A stretch of 64,000 nt of DNA from an uncultured Eubacteriales bacterium. Lineage in GTDB: Bacteria > Bacillota > Clostridia > Peptostreptococcales > Anaerovoracaceae. The notes under the pieces are model-generated. The model searched no databases, was not told where the DNA came from, and saw only the letters and a program-made list of their open reading frames with translations. The stretch spans positions 160,857-224,856 of the forward strand of contig CADADV010000005.1 of assembly GCA_902786815.1 (NCBI GenBank), read 5' to 3'. Each line of letters begins with the position of its first letter. Within the stretch, counting starts at the first letter, position 1. The translations under genes were made by a program, and so were the position numbers. Of this stretch, positions 27,877 to 36,560 are shown piece after piece.

Positions 27877-29028
27877 ATGAGTGATAAAGTATTCCGGATC
27901 GGACCGATCCGCCCGCCAAGTGAAGCAAACAGTTTGCTGATCCAGGTGACCAACGGCTGCACCTGGAACAAGTGCCGGTTCTGCCAGCTGTACCGCCACA
28001 CGAAATTCAAGGCCTACAGTGCGGACAGCATCCGGGCCGACATCGACAACATCGCCTACTGGGCGGACCGCGTCCGCAAATACCAGCGCAAAGGCAGTCC
28101 GGGTACATCCTGGGACATCGACGGGATCAACGCGGAACTCGCTGCCTTTGCCGACGACGATGAGAGGCAGTGCATGTACACGGTCGCCAACTGGCTCCTT
28201 GCCGGCGGCGAAAATGTCTTCCTGCAGGACGGTAACAGCACGGCGCTGAGCAGCGGCAGACTGACCGATGTCCTGGTCTATCTGCGGCAGGTGTTTCCGC
28301 AGATCAAGCGGATCACATCCTACGGCAGGGCAGAGAATCTGTCCCGCTCGACTGCGGCAGATTACGCTGAACTCAAGGCGGCCGGTCTCGACCGCATCCA
28401 CTCAGGGTTTGAGTCAGGCTCTGACGCAGTGCTCACACGTATCAACAAAGGCGTGACCCAGGAGCAGCAGATTCGTGCCGGTCAGTCGGTGAAAGCCGGC
28501 GGTATCGAGCTGAGCATCTACTTCATGCCCGGCGTCGGCGGCAAAGACCTGTCTGCCTCCAACGCAGAGGGGACTGCGGAGGTCATCAATGCGGTCGACC
28601 CTGATTTCGTTCGCGTCAGGACCGCAGCCATCAAGCCCGGGACAGAACTCTACCAGGACTGGCAGGAAGGAAAGTTCGAACTCTGCAGCGATGACGATAA
28701 AGTCCGGGAGATCCGCCGGGTGATTGAGCTGGCAGACGAGAGCCTTTCGACTTACCTCGTCAGCGACCATATGATCAACCTGCTGCAGAACGTAGAAGGG
28801 TATATTGCCGATAAACGCATGCTGCAGGTGATCGACCGCTATCTGGATCTGCCTGAAGAGGATCGCCGCGTCTTCCAGCTTTTGCGCAGGACTCTGCGCG
28901 CCTATGATCTTGATGACATGAAACGTCTGGGCAGTATCGAACGCGCGCGGCTCCGAAACGATGTCATGAAGGAGGATGAGCTCGGCTGGAGCGTGCGGAT
29001 GAACGGATATATCTGCAGGTACGTATAA
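27877..29028 (+). CDS. Radical SAM protein, Cx4Cx2C type
   Basis: 383 aa from ATG 27877. The cluster motif is CTWNKCRFC (about residues 28-36), which spaces the first two cysteines by four residues instead of the usual three. It belongs to a known radical SAM subfamily with NGCTxNxCxFC. Later motifs GRAENL, GFESGSDAVL and MPGVGGKD fit the radical SAM barrel. The C-terminal 100 residues lack known domains. Substrate unknown. It follows the toxin gene by 5 bases. Confidence 0.8.
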   Translation: MSDKVFRIGPIRPPSEANSLLIQVTNGCTWNKCRFCQLYRHTKFKAYSADSIRADIDNIAYWADRVRKYQRKGSPGTSWDIDGINAELAAFADDDERQCMYTVANWLLAGGENVFLQDGNSTALSSGRLTDVLVYLRQVFPQIKRITSYGRAENLSRSTAADYAELKAAGLDRIHSGFESGSDAVLTRINKGVTQEQQIRAGQSVKAGGIELSIYFMPGVGGKDLSASNAEGTAEVINAVDPDFVRVRTAAIKPGTELYQDWQEGKFELCSDDDKVREIRRVIELADESLSTYLVSDHMINLLQNVEGYIADKRMLQVIDRYLDLPEEDRRVFQLLRRTLRAYDLDDMKRLGSIERARLRNDVMKEDELGWSVRMNGYICRYV

Positions 29029-29035
29029 CATATGC

Positions 29036-29818
29036 ATGACCGATAATGGACAACTAATGGACAGTAAGGAAATCGACAACACAATCAACAGCACAAACAA
29101 CACCGACGCGACGTCGCGCGGCACAACGCATCGCACGGCAGCCCAGCAGGTGCGGCGCTATCTGCTGATCGCACTTGGCCTCGCCATCTTGAACTTCGCC
29201 TACGTCATGGTGACGGTTCCCCACGGGATCATCAACGGGGGCGTGACCAGCTTCAGCATGATACTTGCGCGACTGCCGGTGACGGACGCGCTGCCGGTCA
29301 ACGCGTGGGTGGCGATCGTGACCGCGATTCTGGCGGCACTGTGCTGCATCTTTCTGGGGCGGGACATTTTCGTTGCAAGCATATACAGCTGCGCGGTCGG
29401 AGTGGCAGCGTTCAATTTCTTTACCCTAATCGTGCCGGCAAAAGCAATCGACGCCATGATCCAGTTCGGGCGATTTGGACCGATCGGCAGTATGACCATG
29501 CCGGACGGGACTCCGGTGATCACGGTCGGGCTCGCACTGGAGCTGATCGCGGCAGCCATTGTCGTGGGCGCGGGGTACTATTTCTGCCTGAGCAATGATT
29601 CCACTGCGGTGGGAATGGACACCATTGCGCTCATCCTGCACAAGCGGAACGAGAAGATCCCGGTCGCCTACGCCATGTACGCCATCAACATCATCGTACT
29701 TTTACTTGGTCTCTACACCTACGGCCTGCGGTGCGTGATCATGGGGATCCTCTTCGCAGGAATCCAGGCGAAGACGCTGAACACCATGCTCGGCTTCAGG
29801 CAAAGGAAGAAAGCTTAA
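29036..29818 (+). CDS. YitT-family membrane protein
   Basis: 260 aa. A polar Asn/Thr-rich N-terminus (residues 1-40) precedes about five transmembrane helices; VPHGIINGGVTSFSMIL and the C-terminal YGLRCVIMGILFAGIQAK are typical of YitT proteins, bacterial membrane proteins of unknown transport function. No Shine-Dalgarno is seen; TATAAC (29024-29029) ends 6 bases before the ATG, so a leaderless start is possible but weaker than in other cases. An IS256 insertion lies 180 bases downstream. Confidence 0.8.
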   Translation: MTDNGQLMDSKEIDNTINSTNNTDATSRGTTHRTAAQQVRRYLLIALGLAILNFAYVMVTVPHGIINGGVTSFSMILARLPVTDALPVNAWVAIVTAILAALCCIFLGRDIFVASIYSCAVGVAAFNFFTLIVPAKAIDAMIQFGRFGPIGSMTMPDGTPVITVGLALELIAAAIVVGAGYYFCLSNDSTAVGMDTIALILHKRNEKIPVAYAMYAINIIVLLLGLYTYGLRCVIMGILFAGIQAKTLNTMLGFRQRKKA

Positions 29819-29841
29819 TCTGAAGCATGTTGCACTAACTC

Positions 29842-29996
29842 CCCGGCGAGCGAGTCGCCGCAGAAATACAGCGAAAGTAAATCAAATTCTGCGGGAATAT
29901 AGAGTGCAGACCGGAATCACTAGGTCAGGACCGCAGAAATCAGTTGTTGAATCGAAAAAACTGCGACTCTTCACTTGCCGTGAGCCTTCCGTGAGT
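29842..29996. repeat. Tandem hairpin repeat, left part
   Basis: Two units begin with CCGCAGAAAT at 29858 and 29931 (73-base period). Each unit folds: CCGCAGAAAT with ATTCTGCGG (29886-29894), and CGCAG with CTGCG (29961-29965). The outer edge CCCGGCGAGCG (29842-29852) is exactly complementary to CGCTCGCCGGG at 31450-31460 beyond the inserted IS. Together they formed one palindromic array of three units before the insertion. Confidence 0.7.
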
Positions 29997-31389
29997 CAAG
30001 TCCGAAATTGTGTGTAAAATACCTTTAGGCATATTGCTTCGTTTTTCATGCGGCCTGCCGTTGTTGCTGTCCTGCAATCGCCATCAGTTTCCTTGGAACT
30101 TCCGATGCCAGCAATGACTCATAGGTCTTATGTTCGAAAATCGTTTTCTGCAATTGGAGCACATCATTCCTCTCCATCAGTACAGCTCCCATAAGACGAA
30201 GAATCGACCGACTGTTCGGAAAGACTCCCAATGCCTTTGAGCGGCGCTTCAGTTCTCCGTTCAGCCTTTCTATGTGGTTGGAGGTTCGGAAAAACCTTCG
30301 CATCCCGTTCGGAAGGGTCATTACGGTCATGGCGTCTTCAAAGCCTTCGTCCAGACACTCCATTGCGGCTTCTGCTACATCCCTGTAGTCCTCGATGATG
30401 GAATTTCTTTTCCTCCTCGCCGCTTCTATCGTCTTGCTGTTGAACATCTCGTGCAGTTCGGTCGAGAGTCCCGCCTGATACTTCTTCGGTGCTTTATCTG
30501 TTATGTTCCGGATAAAATGGAACTGACATCTCTGCCATGGAACTCCGGGATATTGATTGGTCACAGCATTTATTATGCCTTCATGGGCATCCGATGTGAT
30601 CATGAGGAGTCCGGTAAGGCCACGTTTTTTCAAACCGCGAAAAAACGCGTTCCAGGTTTCTTTCGTTTCGGCGTGACATACATCAAAACCGAGGATCTCT
30701 CTTGTTCCGTATTCATTGACTCCGTAGGCGATCATGAATGCCTTGGATATGATTCTGTGCTTTTCTCTTACCTTGAAATATGTGGCGTCGACCTCAAGAA
30801 AGGGGTATCTCCCTTCCAGCGGTCGGCTTCGGAATTCTTCCACTTTTTCGTCGAGTTCTTTGCACAGGTCTGACACTGTCGACTTCGTATAAGTTTCACC
30901 GCAGAGCGTTTCCACTACCTTTGCGACCTTGCGTGTGGAGACCCCGTTTACCACCATCTCCGCCATGCTGGCGATGAGCGCTGCCTCACTGCGTGAGTAA
31001 TTGTCGAAAATCATCGTCTTGAACGGAACGTTTCTGTGTCTTGGAACATGTAGTGTTATCCTGCCTATACGTGTTGTGAGATCTCGGTCTCTGGAACCGT
31101 TGCGACTGTCTGTCCGCTCGTCTGAACGCTCATAGGGTGCCGCTTTGAGCTGTTCTGCCGACTCCGCTTTCAGGACGCTGTTCAGACTGTCCTGAAGCAG
31201 TTGACGAAAAGCCTCATCACGGTCATTACAAAGTAATTGTAGTATTTCTTCCTGATTTAATGTAATATTGAGTTGAGCCATCGTGTTCTTCCTCCTTGGT
31301 ACTATGTTGTTTTGGTAGACTTACATTATACCTAAAGGTCGAGCATCTGGCTCTTTTATTATTAATTTACACCATTATATGGACGTAAC
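29997..31389 (-). mobile_element. IS256-family insertion sequence
   Basis: The element holds one transposase gene on the minus strand. Its ends form imperfect terminal inverted repeats: CAAGTCCGAAATTGTGTG on the left against the complement of GTGTAAA/GGACGTAA on the right (about 15 of 23 positions). It is flanked by the 12-bp direct repeat CCTTCCGTGAGT at 29985-29996 and 31390-31401. This is longer than the usual 8-9 bp target duplication of IS256, so part of the match may pre-date insertion. Length 1393 bp fits the family. Confidence 0.85.
30046..31281 (-). CDS. IS256-family (Mutator) transposase
   Basis: 411 aa, AAGGAGG before the ATG. Full-length for the family. DDE catalytic aspartates are visible in FLEVDATYFKVR and LLMITSDAHEG, followed by CQFHFIRNI, the C(2)H motif of Mutator transposases, and a late glutamate region in SNHIERLNGELKRR. 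The gene is intact with no frameshift, so the element may still be mobile. Confidence 0.95.
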   Translation of the reverse strand: MAQLNITLNQEEILQLLCNDRDEAFRQLLQDSLNSVLKAESAEQLKAAPYERSDERTDSRNGSRDRDLTTRIGRITLHVPRHRNVPFKTMIFDNYSRSEAALIASMAEMVVNGVSTRKVAKVVETLCGETYTKSTVSDLCKELDEKVEEFRSRPLEGRYPFLEVDATYFKVREKHRIISKAFMIAYGVNEYGTREILGFDVCHAETKETWNAFFRGLKKRGLTGLLMITSDAHEGIINAVTNQYPGVPWQRCQFHFIRNITDKAPKKYQAGLSTELHEMFNSKTIEAARRKRNSIIEDYRDVAEAAMECLDEGFEDAMTVMTLPNGMRRFFRTSNHIERLNGELKRRSKALGVFPNSRSILRLMGAVLMERNDVLQLQKTIFEHKTYESLLASEVPRKLMAIAGQQQRQAA

Positions 31390-31407
31390 CCTTCCGTGAG
31401 TGAAATC

Positions 31408-31460
31408 CCGCAGAAATAAGGTGCAAAATCAAGAAATACTGCGGCTGCCCGCTCGCCGGG
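31408..31460. repeat. Tandem hairpin repeat, right part
   Basis: Third unit of the interrupted array: CCGCAGAAAT at 31408-31417, CTGCGG at about 31439-31444, and the closing arm CGCTCGCCGGG at 31450-31460. Removing the IS and one direct repeat restores a spacing of about 72 bases to unit two. Confidence 0.7.
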
Positions 31461-31493
31461 CAGTCTCCGGAAATGTTGAAATAACCCGCAACG

Positions 31494-31526
31494 AACCGCC
31501 TCAATGAGGCGGTTTTGTGTTATACT
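31494..31526 (+). promoter_or_regulatory. Hairpin followed by extended -10 of ior operon
   Basis: AACCGCCTC and GAGGCGGTT (31494-31514) form a perfect 9-bp stem with a 3-base loop and a short T-tract, probably ending upstream transcription. It is followed by TG-T-TATACT (31521-31526), an extended -10 leading to a start about 30 bases before the iorA ATG. Confidence 0.55.
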
Positions 31527-31563
31527 ATATTCTGTATTGGTATGTGCAGCAGAAGAGGAATAT

Positions 31564-33462
31564 ATGAAAGAACTGTTAATGGGAAATGAAGCGGTGGCCG
31601 TGGGTGCGCTGGCTGCAGGAGTGCAGGTGGTCGCAGGTTATCCGGGCACGCCGTCTTCAGAAGTTCTGGAAACGATCGCAAAGAGAAATCCGGGCCATGT
31701 TTATGTGGAGTGGTCCGTCAACGAAAAAGCCGGTGCGGAGGTTGCCGCGGGTGCGGCGTATGCCGGCGCGCGCAGTCTCGTGACAATGAAACAGATGGGG
31801 CTGAACGTAGCGTCCGATCCGGTCATGTGCGTCAACTATATCGGCGTCAAGGGCGGTATGGTCATCTATGTCTGTGATGACCCGGGTCCGATTTCATCCC
31901 AGACGGAGCAGGATACAAGAAGCTTCGCCCGTTACGCGCACATCCCGTGCTTCGACTGTGACAGTCCCGAACAGGCCTTCCAGGCAGTGCAGGATGCTTT
32001 TGCATTTTCGGAAGAGCACGAAACGCCGGTCATTTTGAGATCGACCACGAGAGTCTGCCATGCCTGCGCGGACATTGAAGTTCCGGAAATCGGGGATCCT
32101 GCGCCGGCGGACGGATTCGTCAAAGACCCCCGGTGGGTCATCTTCCCGAAACTGGCGTATGAAGCCAAGCTCCGAGTTGCCGGCCGCGAGCCGCAGCTTG
32201 CTGCAGATTTTTCGGAATACAAAGGCAACACACTGGAGGGAACCGGACCGATCGGGATCGCCTGCGGCGGGGTCAGCTATTCCTATGTCAGGGAAGCCAT
32301 CCGCGGACACGAAGACAAGTTCACCATCCTGAAAATCGCAACGCCCTATCCGTTCCCGGCGGAGCTGGCAAGACAGTTCCTGCTCGGCGCGGAGAAGGTC
32401 ATCTGCTTTGAAGAACTGGATCCTTATATTGAGGATTCTCTCATATATGAGTACGGCAGCCTGAGCCTTGAGATCGACAATCTTATCGAAGGCAAGCGTA
32501 CAGGCGCTGTTCGCCTCGGCGGCGAACTGAGCGCCACGGAAGTCGCGGAAGTGATCCAGAAGGTCACCGGCATTCCGACTGCGGCAGACGTCAGCGAACC
32601 GGAGAACGTACCGCCCCTTCCCGTCAGACCGCCGGTGCTTTGCGCGGGATGTCCGCACAGAGGCGCATTCTATGCGGTCAAATCGGCAGTAGGTAAACGG
32701 CCGGCGATCTACAGCGGCGATATCGGCTGCTACACATTGGGGAACGCAGCGCCGCTGGACATGGTCGATACGTGCCTTTGCATGGGCGCAGGAATCACCA
32801 TGGCCCAGGGACTCGATCACGCGATCAACGGTTCCGGCATTCCGGACCGCGATGCGGCGGATGCAGAAGCGGCGGACGCGACGGGCGACACTGCCGCGGA
32901 TGCGGTGGTGAGCAGCGCTGCGGCTGCCTGCTTTGCTTTTGTCGGTGATTCCACGTTCTTTGCCAGCGGCATCACAGGAACGGTCAACGCGGTCTATAAC
33001 CAGTCGGACATGATCCTGTGCGTGCTGGACAATTCCACGACAGCTATGACGGGGCATCAGCCCCATCCGGGCATGGGCGTCACCATGATGGGCAAGAAGG
33101 TCGAGCCGGTGGACATCGCGAAGGTCCTCGAAGGCATCGGCGTCAAATGGATCCGGACCGTGGATCCGCAGAACCTGAAGCAGTCGCAGGACGCAGTCAA
33201 TGAAGCGTTGGAGGAGAAAGGCGTGCGCGCCATCATTTTCAAGTCGCCTTGCATCGCTCTGGTGAAGCCGGACGCGCCGAAGCAGGTTGATGCGGATACA
33301 TGTGTCAGCTGCATGCGGTGCATCAATGAGATCGGATGCCCGGCGCTGATCACTGACCAGTCTGCAAATGCGGCAGGCAAACCAAAAGCAACGATAGATA
33401 CGGCCCTCTGCACAGGCTGCGGTCTTTGCACCCAGCTTTGTCCGACAGAGGCGATCAGATAG
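31564..33462 (+). CDS. iorA: Indolepyruvate ferredoxin oxidoreductase, alpha subunit
   Basis: 632 aa from ATG 31564 (AGAGGAA upstream). N-terminal pyrimidine-binding domain (GNEAVAVGALAAGVQVVAGYPGTPSSE) and a second thiamine diphosphate domain (CAGCPHRG, GDIGCYTLG, FVGDSTFFASG). The C-terminal ferredoxin domain carries two cysteine clusters, CVSCMRC-x-C-type and CTGCGLCTQLC. The enzyme oxidatively decarboxylates arylpyruvates to arylacetyl-CoA with ferredoxin reduction. A 30-residue Ala/Asp-rich insert (about residues 435-460) looks like a loop expansion. It opens a four-gene operon for aromatic amino-acid degradation. Confidence 0.93.
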   Translation: MKELLMGNEAVAVGALAAGVQVVAGYPGTPSSEVLETIAKRNPGHVYVEWSVNEKAGAEVAAGAAYAGARSLVTMKQMGLNVASDPVMCVNYIGVKGGMVIYVCDDPGPISSQTEQDTRSFARYAHIPCFDCDSPEQAFQAVQDAFAFSEEHETPVILRSTTRVCHACADIEVPEIGDPAPADGFVKDPRWVIFPKLAYEAKLRVAGREPQLAADFSEYKGNTLEGTGPIGIACGGVSYSYVREAIRGHEDKFTILKIATPYPFPAELARQFLLGAEKVICFEELDPYIEDSLIYEYGSLSLEIDNLIEGKRTGAVRLGGELSATEVAEVIQKVTGIPTAADVSEPENVPPLPVRPPVLCAGCPHRGAFYAVKSAVGKRPAIYSGDIGCYTLGNAAPLDMVDTCLCMGAGITMAQGLDHAINGSGIPDRDAADAEAADATGDTAADAVVSSAAAACFAFVGDSTFFASGITGTVNAVYNQSDMILCVLDNSTTAMTGHQPHPGMGVTMMGKKVEPVDIAKVLEGIGVKWIRTVDPQNLKQSQDAVNEALEEKGVRAIIFKSPCIALVKPDAPKQVDADTCVSCMRCINEIGCPALITDQSANAAGKPKATIDTALCTGCGLCTQLCPTEAIR

Positions 33463-33486
33463 AGGGATTAGAAAAAAGGATAGGAA

Positions 33487-34089
33487 ATGAACGAACATGA
33501 AGTGAAAAGCTGTCTGCTCTGCGGCGTAGGCGGGCAGGGAACAGTCCTGGCCTCGAGGATCATCGCGGCGGCAGCCATGGCCAAAGGTCTCCACGCAAGA
33601 ACTGCTGAGACCATCGGCATGGCCCAGCGGGGCGGAAGCGTTGTCAGCCACGTGCGGATCGGCGAGGAAATCGCATCGTCGACGATCCCTCTGGGGACGG
33701 CGGATGTGATCATCGGATTCGAACCGGGCGAAGCAGCGGCCAACCTCAAATACCTGAAGGAGGACGGCGTGCTGATCCTGAGCAGCAAGCAGGTGAAGCC
33801 GGTGACGGCATCCCTCGGACAGAGCGCTTACGACGGCGACGAATGCCTGGCTTGGCTCAAAGACAAAGGAAGCCGGTGCATCGTGATCGATCCCGACGAG
33901 ATCATAGCAGCCTGCGGATCGCCGAAGGTGCTCAACGTCGCCATGACAGGCGCGCTGGCAGCAAGCGGAGCAATGGACCTCAGCCTCGGCGATATGGAAG
34001 AGGCGCTTAGAATAAGAATGAAACCTAAGCTTTTGGAAATGAATCTGAAGGCTTTGCATATGGGCGCGCAGTGTGCGACGGAGAGGTAA
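33487..34089 (+). CDS. iorB: Indolepyruvate ferredoxin oxidoreductase, beta subunit
   Basis: 200 aa. CLLCGVGGQGTVLASRIIAAAA is the gamma-type domain of 2-oxoacid:ferredoxin oxidoreductases, and TIGMAQRGGSVVSHVRIG is the conserved IorB core. It forms the heterodimer with IorA, supplying CoA binding. It lies 24 bases after iorA and 6 bases before the ligase gene. Confidence 0.93.
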   Translation: MNEHEVKSCLLCGVGGQGTVLASRIIAAAAMAKGLHARTAETIGMAQRGGSVVSHVRIGEEIASSTIPLGTADVIIGFEPGEAAANLKYLKEDGVLILSSKQVKPVTASLGQSAYDGDECLAWLKDKGSRCIVIDPDEIIAACGSPKVLNVAMTGALAASGAMDLSLGDMEEALRIRMKPKLLEMNLKALHMGAQCATER

Positions 34090-34095
34090 ACGATT

Positions 34096-35340
34096 ATGAA
34101 GATGAAAAAAGCAACGTTGAAGGACATCAGAAGGCAGATCACGAGAGTCCAGGCGGCAGGCGGTTTTTACGCGAAGCGGCTGAAGGGCATCGACCCGGAG
34201 GACATCAAGACCCAGGAGGATTTCGAGAAACTGCCGTTCTCGGAGAAGGATGATCTGCGGGATGCTTATCCGCTGGGGCTGGCGGCCGTTCCGGATGAGG
34301 AAATCGTCAGGATCCATTCCTCAAGCGGTACGACAGGACTGCCATGCATCATTCCGTATACGCAGAAGGATGTCGAGGATTGGGCGGAGCTGTTCAAGCG
34401 CTGCTACGAGATCGCAGGCATCACGAATAAAGACAGGATCCACATCACGCCGGGTTACGGACTGTGGACGGCGGGTATCGGATTCCAGCTGGGCGCCGAG
34501 AAGCTGGGCGCTATGACGATCCCTATGGGACCGGGCAACACAGATAAGCAGATCAAGTTCATGCAGGACATGGAGTCGACCGTGCTCTGTGCGACGTCTT
34601 CCTATGCGCTGCTTCTCGCCGAGGAGATAGAAAAGCGCGGCGTGAAGGATACGATCAAACTGAGGAAGGGCGTCATCGGTTCGGAACGCTGGGGTCCGAA
34701 GATGCGTGCCCGCATCGCCAACGAACTGGGTGTCGAGCTCTATGACATCTACGGGCTGACCGAGGTCTACGGACCGGGCATCGCCATCAACTGCGAGTAC
34801 GAGACCGGCATGCACTACTTCGACGACTATCTCTACTTCGAAGTCATTGATCCGAAGACAGGCAAAGTCCTTCCGGACGGCGAACTGGGCGAGCTGGTCA
34901 TCACGACTTTGAAGAAAGAGGGAGCACCGCTCATCCGTTACAGGACCCACGATTTGACGAGGATCATTCCGGACGATGTGCCGTGTCCGTGCGGACGCAA
35001 GCTTCCGCGGATCGACGTTATTCTGGGCAGGACCGACGACATGGTCAAGGTCAAGGGCGTCAACATCTTCCCGGGTCAGATCGAGGACTGCCTGAAGGAC
35101 ATCGAGGGAGCATCCAGTGAGTACCAGATCTTCATCGACCACGAGGACGGCAAGGACGTGATCAACCTATTCGTCGAGACCATCTTCACGAAGAAGGGCG
35201 AACGCCGTAAACTCGAGAAGGCGATCAAGGATAAAATCAAGAGCGTCATCAATGTCGGCGTCGTACCGAAGGCAGTCGACATTGGAGACTTGCCGAGAAG
35301 TGAGAAGAAGACCACCCGCGTCTTCGACTACAGATATTAG
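34096..35340 (+). CDS. Phenylacetate-CoA ligase-like enzyme
   Basis: 414 aa. Adenylate-forming family: P-loop SSSGTTGLPC (about residue 75), YDIYGLTEVYGPG, and the C-terminal RTDDMVKVKGVNIFPGQIED hinge and lysine region typical of PaaK. In this operon the likely direction is from arylacetyl-CoA, made by IorAB, to arylacetate with ATP gain, or the reverse activation. GAGAGG is about 9 bases before the ATG. Length is near the family's usual 430 aa. Confidence 0.9.
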   Translation: MKMKKATLKDIRRQITRVQAAGGFYAKRLKGIDPEDIKTQEDFEKLPFSEKDDLRDAYPLGLAAVPDEEIVRIHSSSGTTGLPCIIPYTQKDVEDWAELFKRCYEIAGITNKDRIHITPGYGLWTAGIGFQLGAEKLGAMTIPMGPGNTDKQIKFMQDMESTVLCATSSYALLLAEEIEKRGVKDTIKLRKGVIGSERWGPKMRARIANELGVELYDIYGLTEVYGPGIAINCEYETGMHYFDDYLYFEVIDPKTGKVLPDGELGELVITTLKKEGAPLIRYRTHDLTRIIPDDVPCPCGRKLPRIDVILGRTDDMVKVKGVNIFPGQIEDCLKDIEGASSEYQIFIDHEDGKDVINLFVETIFTKKGERRKLEKAIKDKIKSVINVGVVPKAVDIGDLPRSEKKTTRVFDYRY

Positions 35341-35353
35341 AAAGGGATAGTAC

Positions 35354-36556
35354 ATGACTGCAAAATCAATGATGCCATATGTGGAGGGAAACTCCGCGAT
35401 CAGGGCCATGTTCGAAGAGGGAGCACGCATGGCGGCAGAGTTCGGAGCAGAGAATGTTTTCGACTTCAGCCTGGGCAACCCGAGCGTGCCTGCTCCGCCT
35501 GAAGTGGACGATGCGATCCGGAGCATCCTCGCAGAAGAGGACACGCTTCTGGTACACGGCTACAACAAGAGCAACTCCGGTTATGAGGATGTGCGCCAGA
35601 CAGTGGCGGAGCATCTGAACATGCTCCACGGAACGAGCTTCTCTTCGAAGAACATTATCATGACGGTGGGAGCAGCCAGCGGACTCAACGTGGCGATCAA
35701 AGCCCTCGTTGATCCCGGTGAAGAAATTCTTGCCTTTGCACCTTACTTCGTCGAGTACGGAAACTACGCCAAGAACCACGGAGCACAGCTCCGGGCAGTG
35801 CCAGCGGATACGAACACTTTCCAGCCGAACCTGGAAGTGATGGAGCAGATGATCACGGAGAAGACACGCGCGATCATCATAAACTCTCCGAACAACCCGA
35901 CCGGCGTCGTGTACAGCGACGAGACCATCCGGCGGCTGGCGCAGATTCTGAAAGCGAAGCAGGAAGAACTGGGAACGGAGATCTACATCATCTCCGACGA
36001 GCCGTACAGAGAGCTTGCTTACGACGGCGTCAACGTGCCGTACGTCACGAAATACTACGACAACACTGTCGTTGGGTATTCCTGGAGCAAGAGTCTGTCC
36101 CTTCCGGGCGAGCGGATCGGGTATCTGGTATTCCCGAGCGAGCTGGCGGATTTCGAAAACGCTATCCAGGCGGCGAACATCGCCAACCGCGTGCTGGGAT
36201 ACGTCAATGCGCCGACTCTCATCCAGCGAGTCGTTGCCCGCTGCATTGACTGCAAAGTCAATGTTGCCGCTTACGACCGCAACCGTCAGAACCTCTACGA
36301 CGGACTGGTGGACGCAGGGTACGAATGCGTGTATCCGGAAGGAGCGTTTTACCTGTTTGTTAAATCGCCAATAGACGATGATGTGGAGTTCTGCGCCCGC
36401 GCAAAGGCTCACAACATCCTGGTAGTGCCCGGAAAGTCCTTCGCCTGCCCGGGATATGTGCGGATCGCTTATTGCGTCTCCCACGAAACAATCATGAATT
36501 CCATTCCTGCTTTTGCAGAACTGATGAAAGAAATAAAAGAAGAAAACAAGGAGTAA
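35354..36556 (+). CDS. PLP-dependent aminotransferase (class I/II)
   Basis: 400 aa, AAAGGGAT upstream. Fold-type I motifs: [26 protein letters not shown] and the PLP lysine in [16 protein letters not shown] (S-W-S-K). It probably converts aromatic amino acids to arylpyruvates for the IOR just upstream, closing a transamination-decarboxylation route to aryl acids. The specificity is inferred only from the operon. It ends 4 bases before glnS. Confidence 0.9.
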   Translation: MTAKSMMPYVEGNSAIRAMFEEGARMAAEFGAENVFDFSLGNPSVPAPPEVDDAIRSILAEEDTLLVHGYNKSNSGYEDVRQTVAEHLNMLHGTSFSSKNIIMTVGAASGLNVAIKALVDPGEEILAFAPYFVEYGNYAKNHGAQLRAVPADTNTFQPNLEVMEQMITEKTRAIIINSPNNPTGVVYSDETIRRLAQILKAKQEELGTEIYIISDEPYRELAYDGVNVPYVTKYYDNTVVGYSWSKSLSLPGERIGYLVFPSELADFENAIQAANIANRVLGYVNAPTLIQRVVARCIDCKVNVAAYDRNRQNLYDGLVDAGYECVYPEGAFYLFVKSPIDDDVEFCARAKAHNILVVPGKSFACPGYVRIAYCVSHETIMNSIPAFAELMKEIKEENKE

Positions 36557-36560
36557 CAAA

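Noticed and set aside
31894-34317. Long open frame on the minus strand antisense to iorA/iorB, about 800 codons
   Set aside because: It mirrors the codon pattern of the genuine plus-strand genes, has no ribosome site and its product is Arg/His/Asp-rich without domains.
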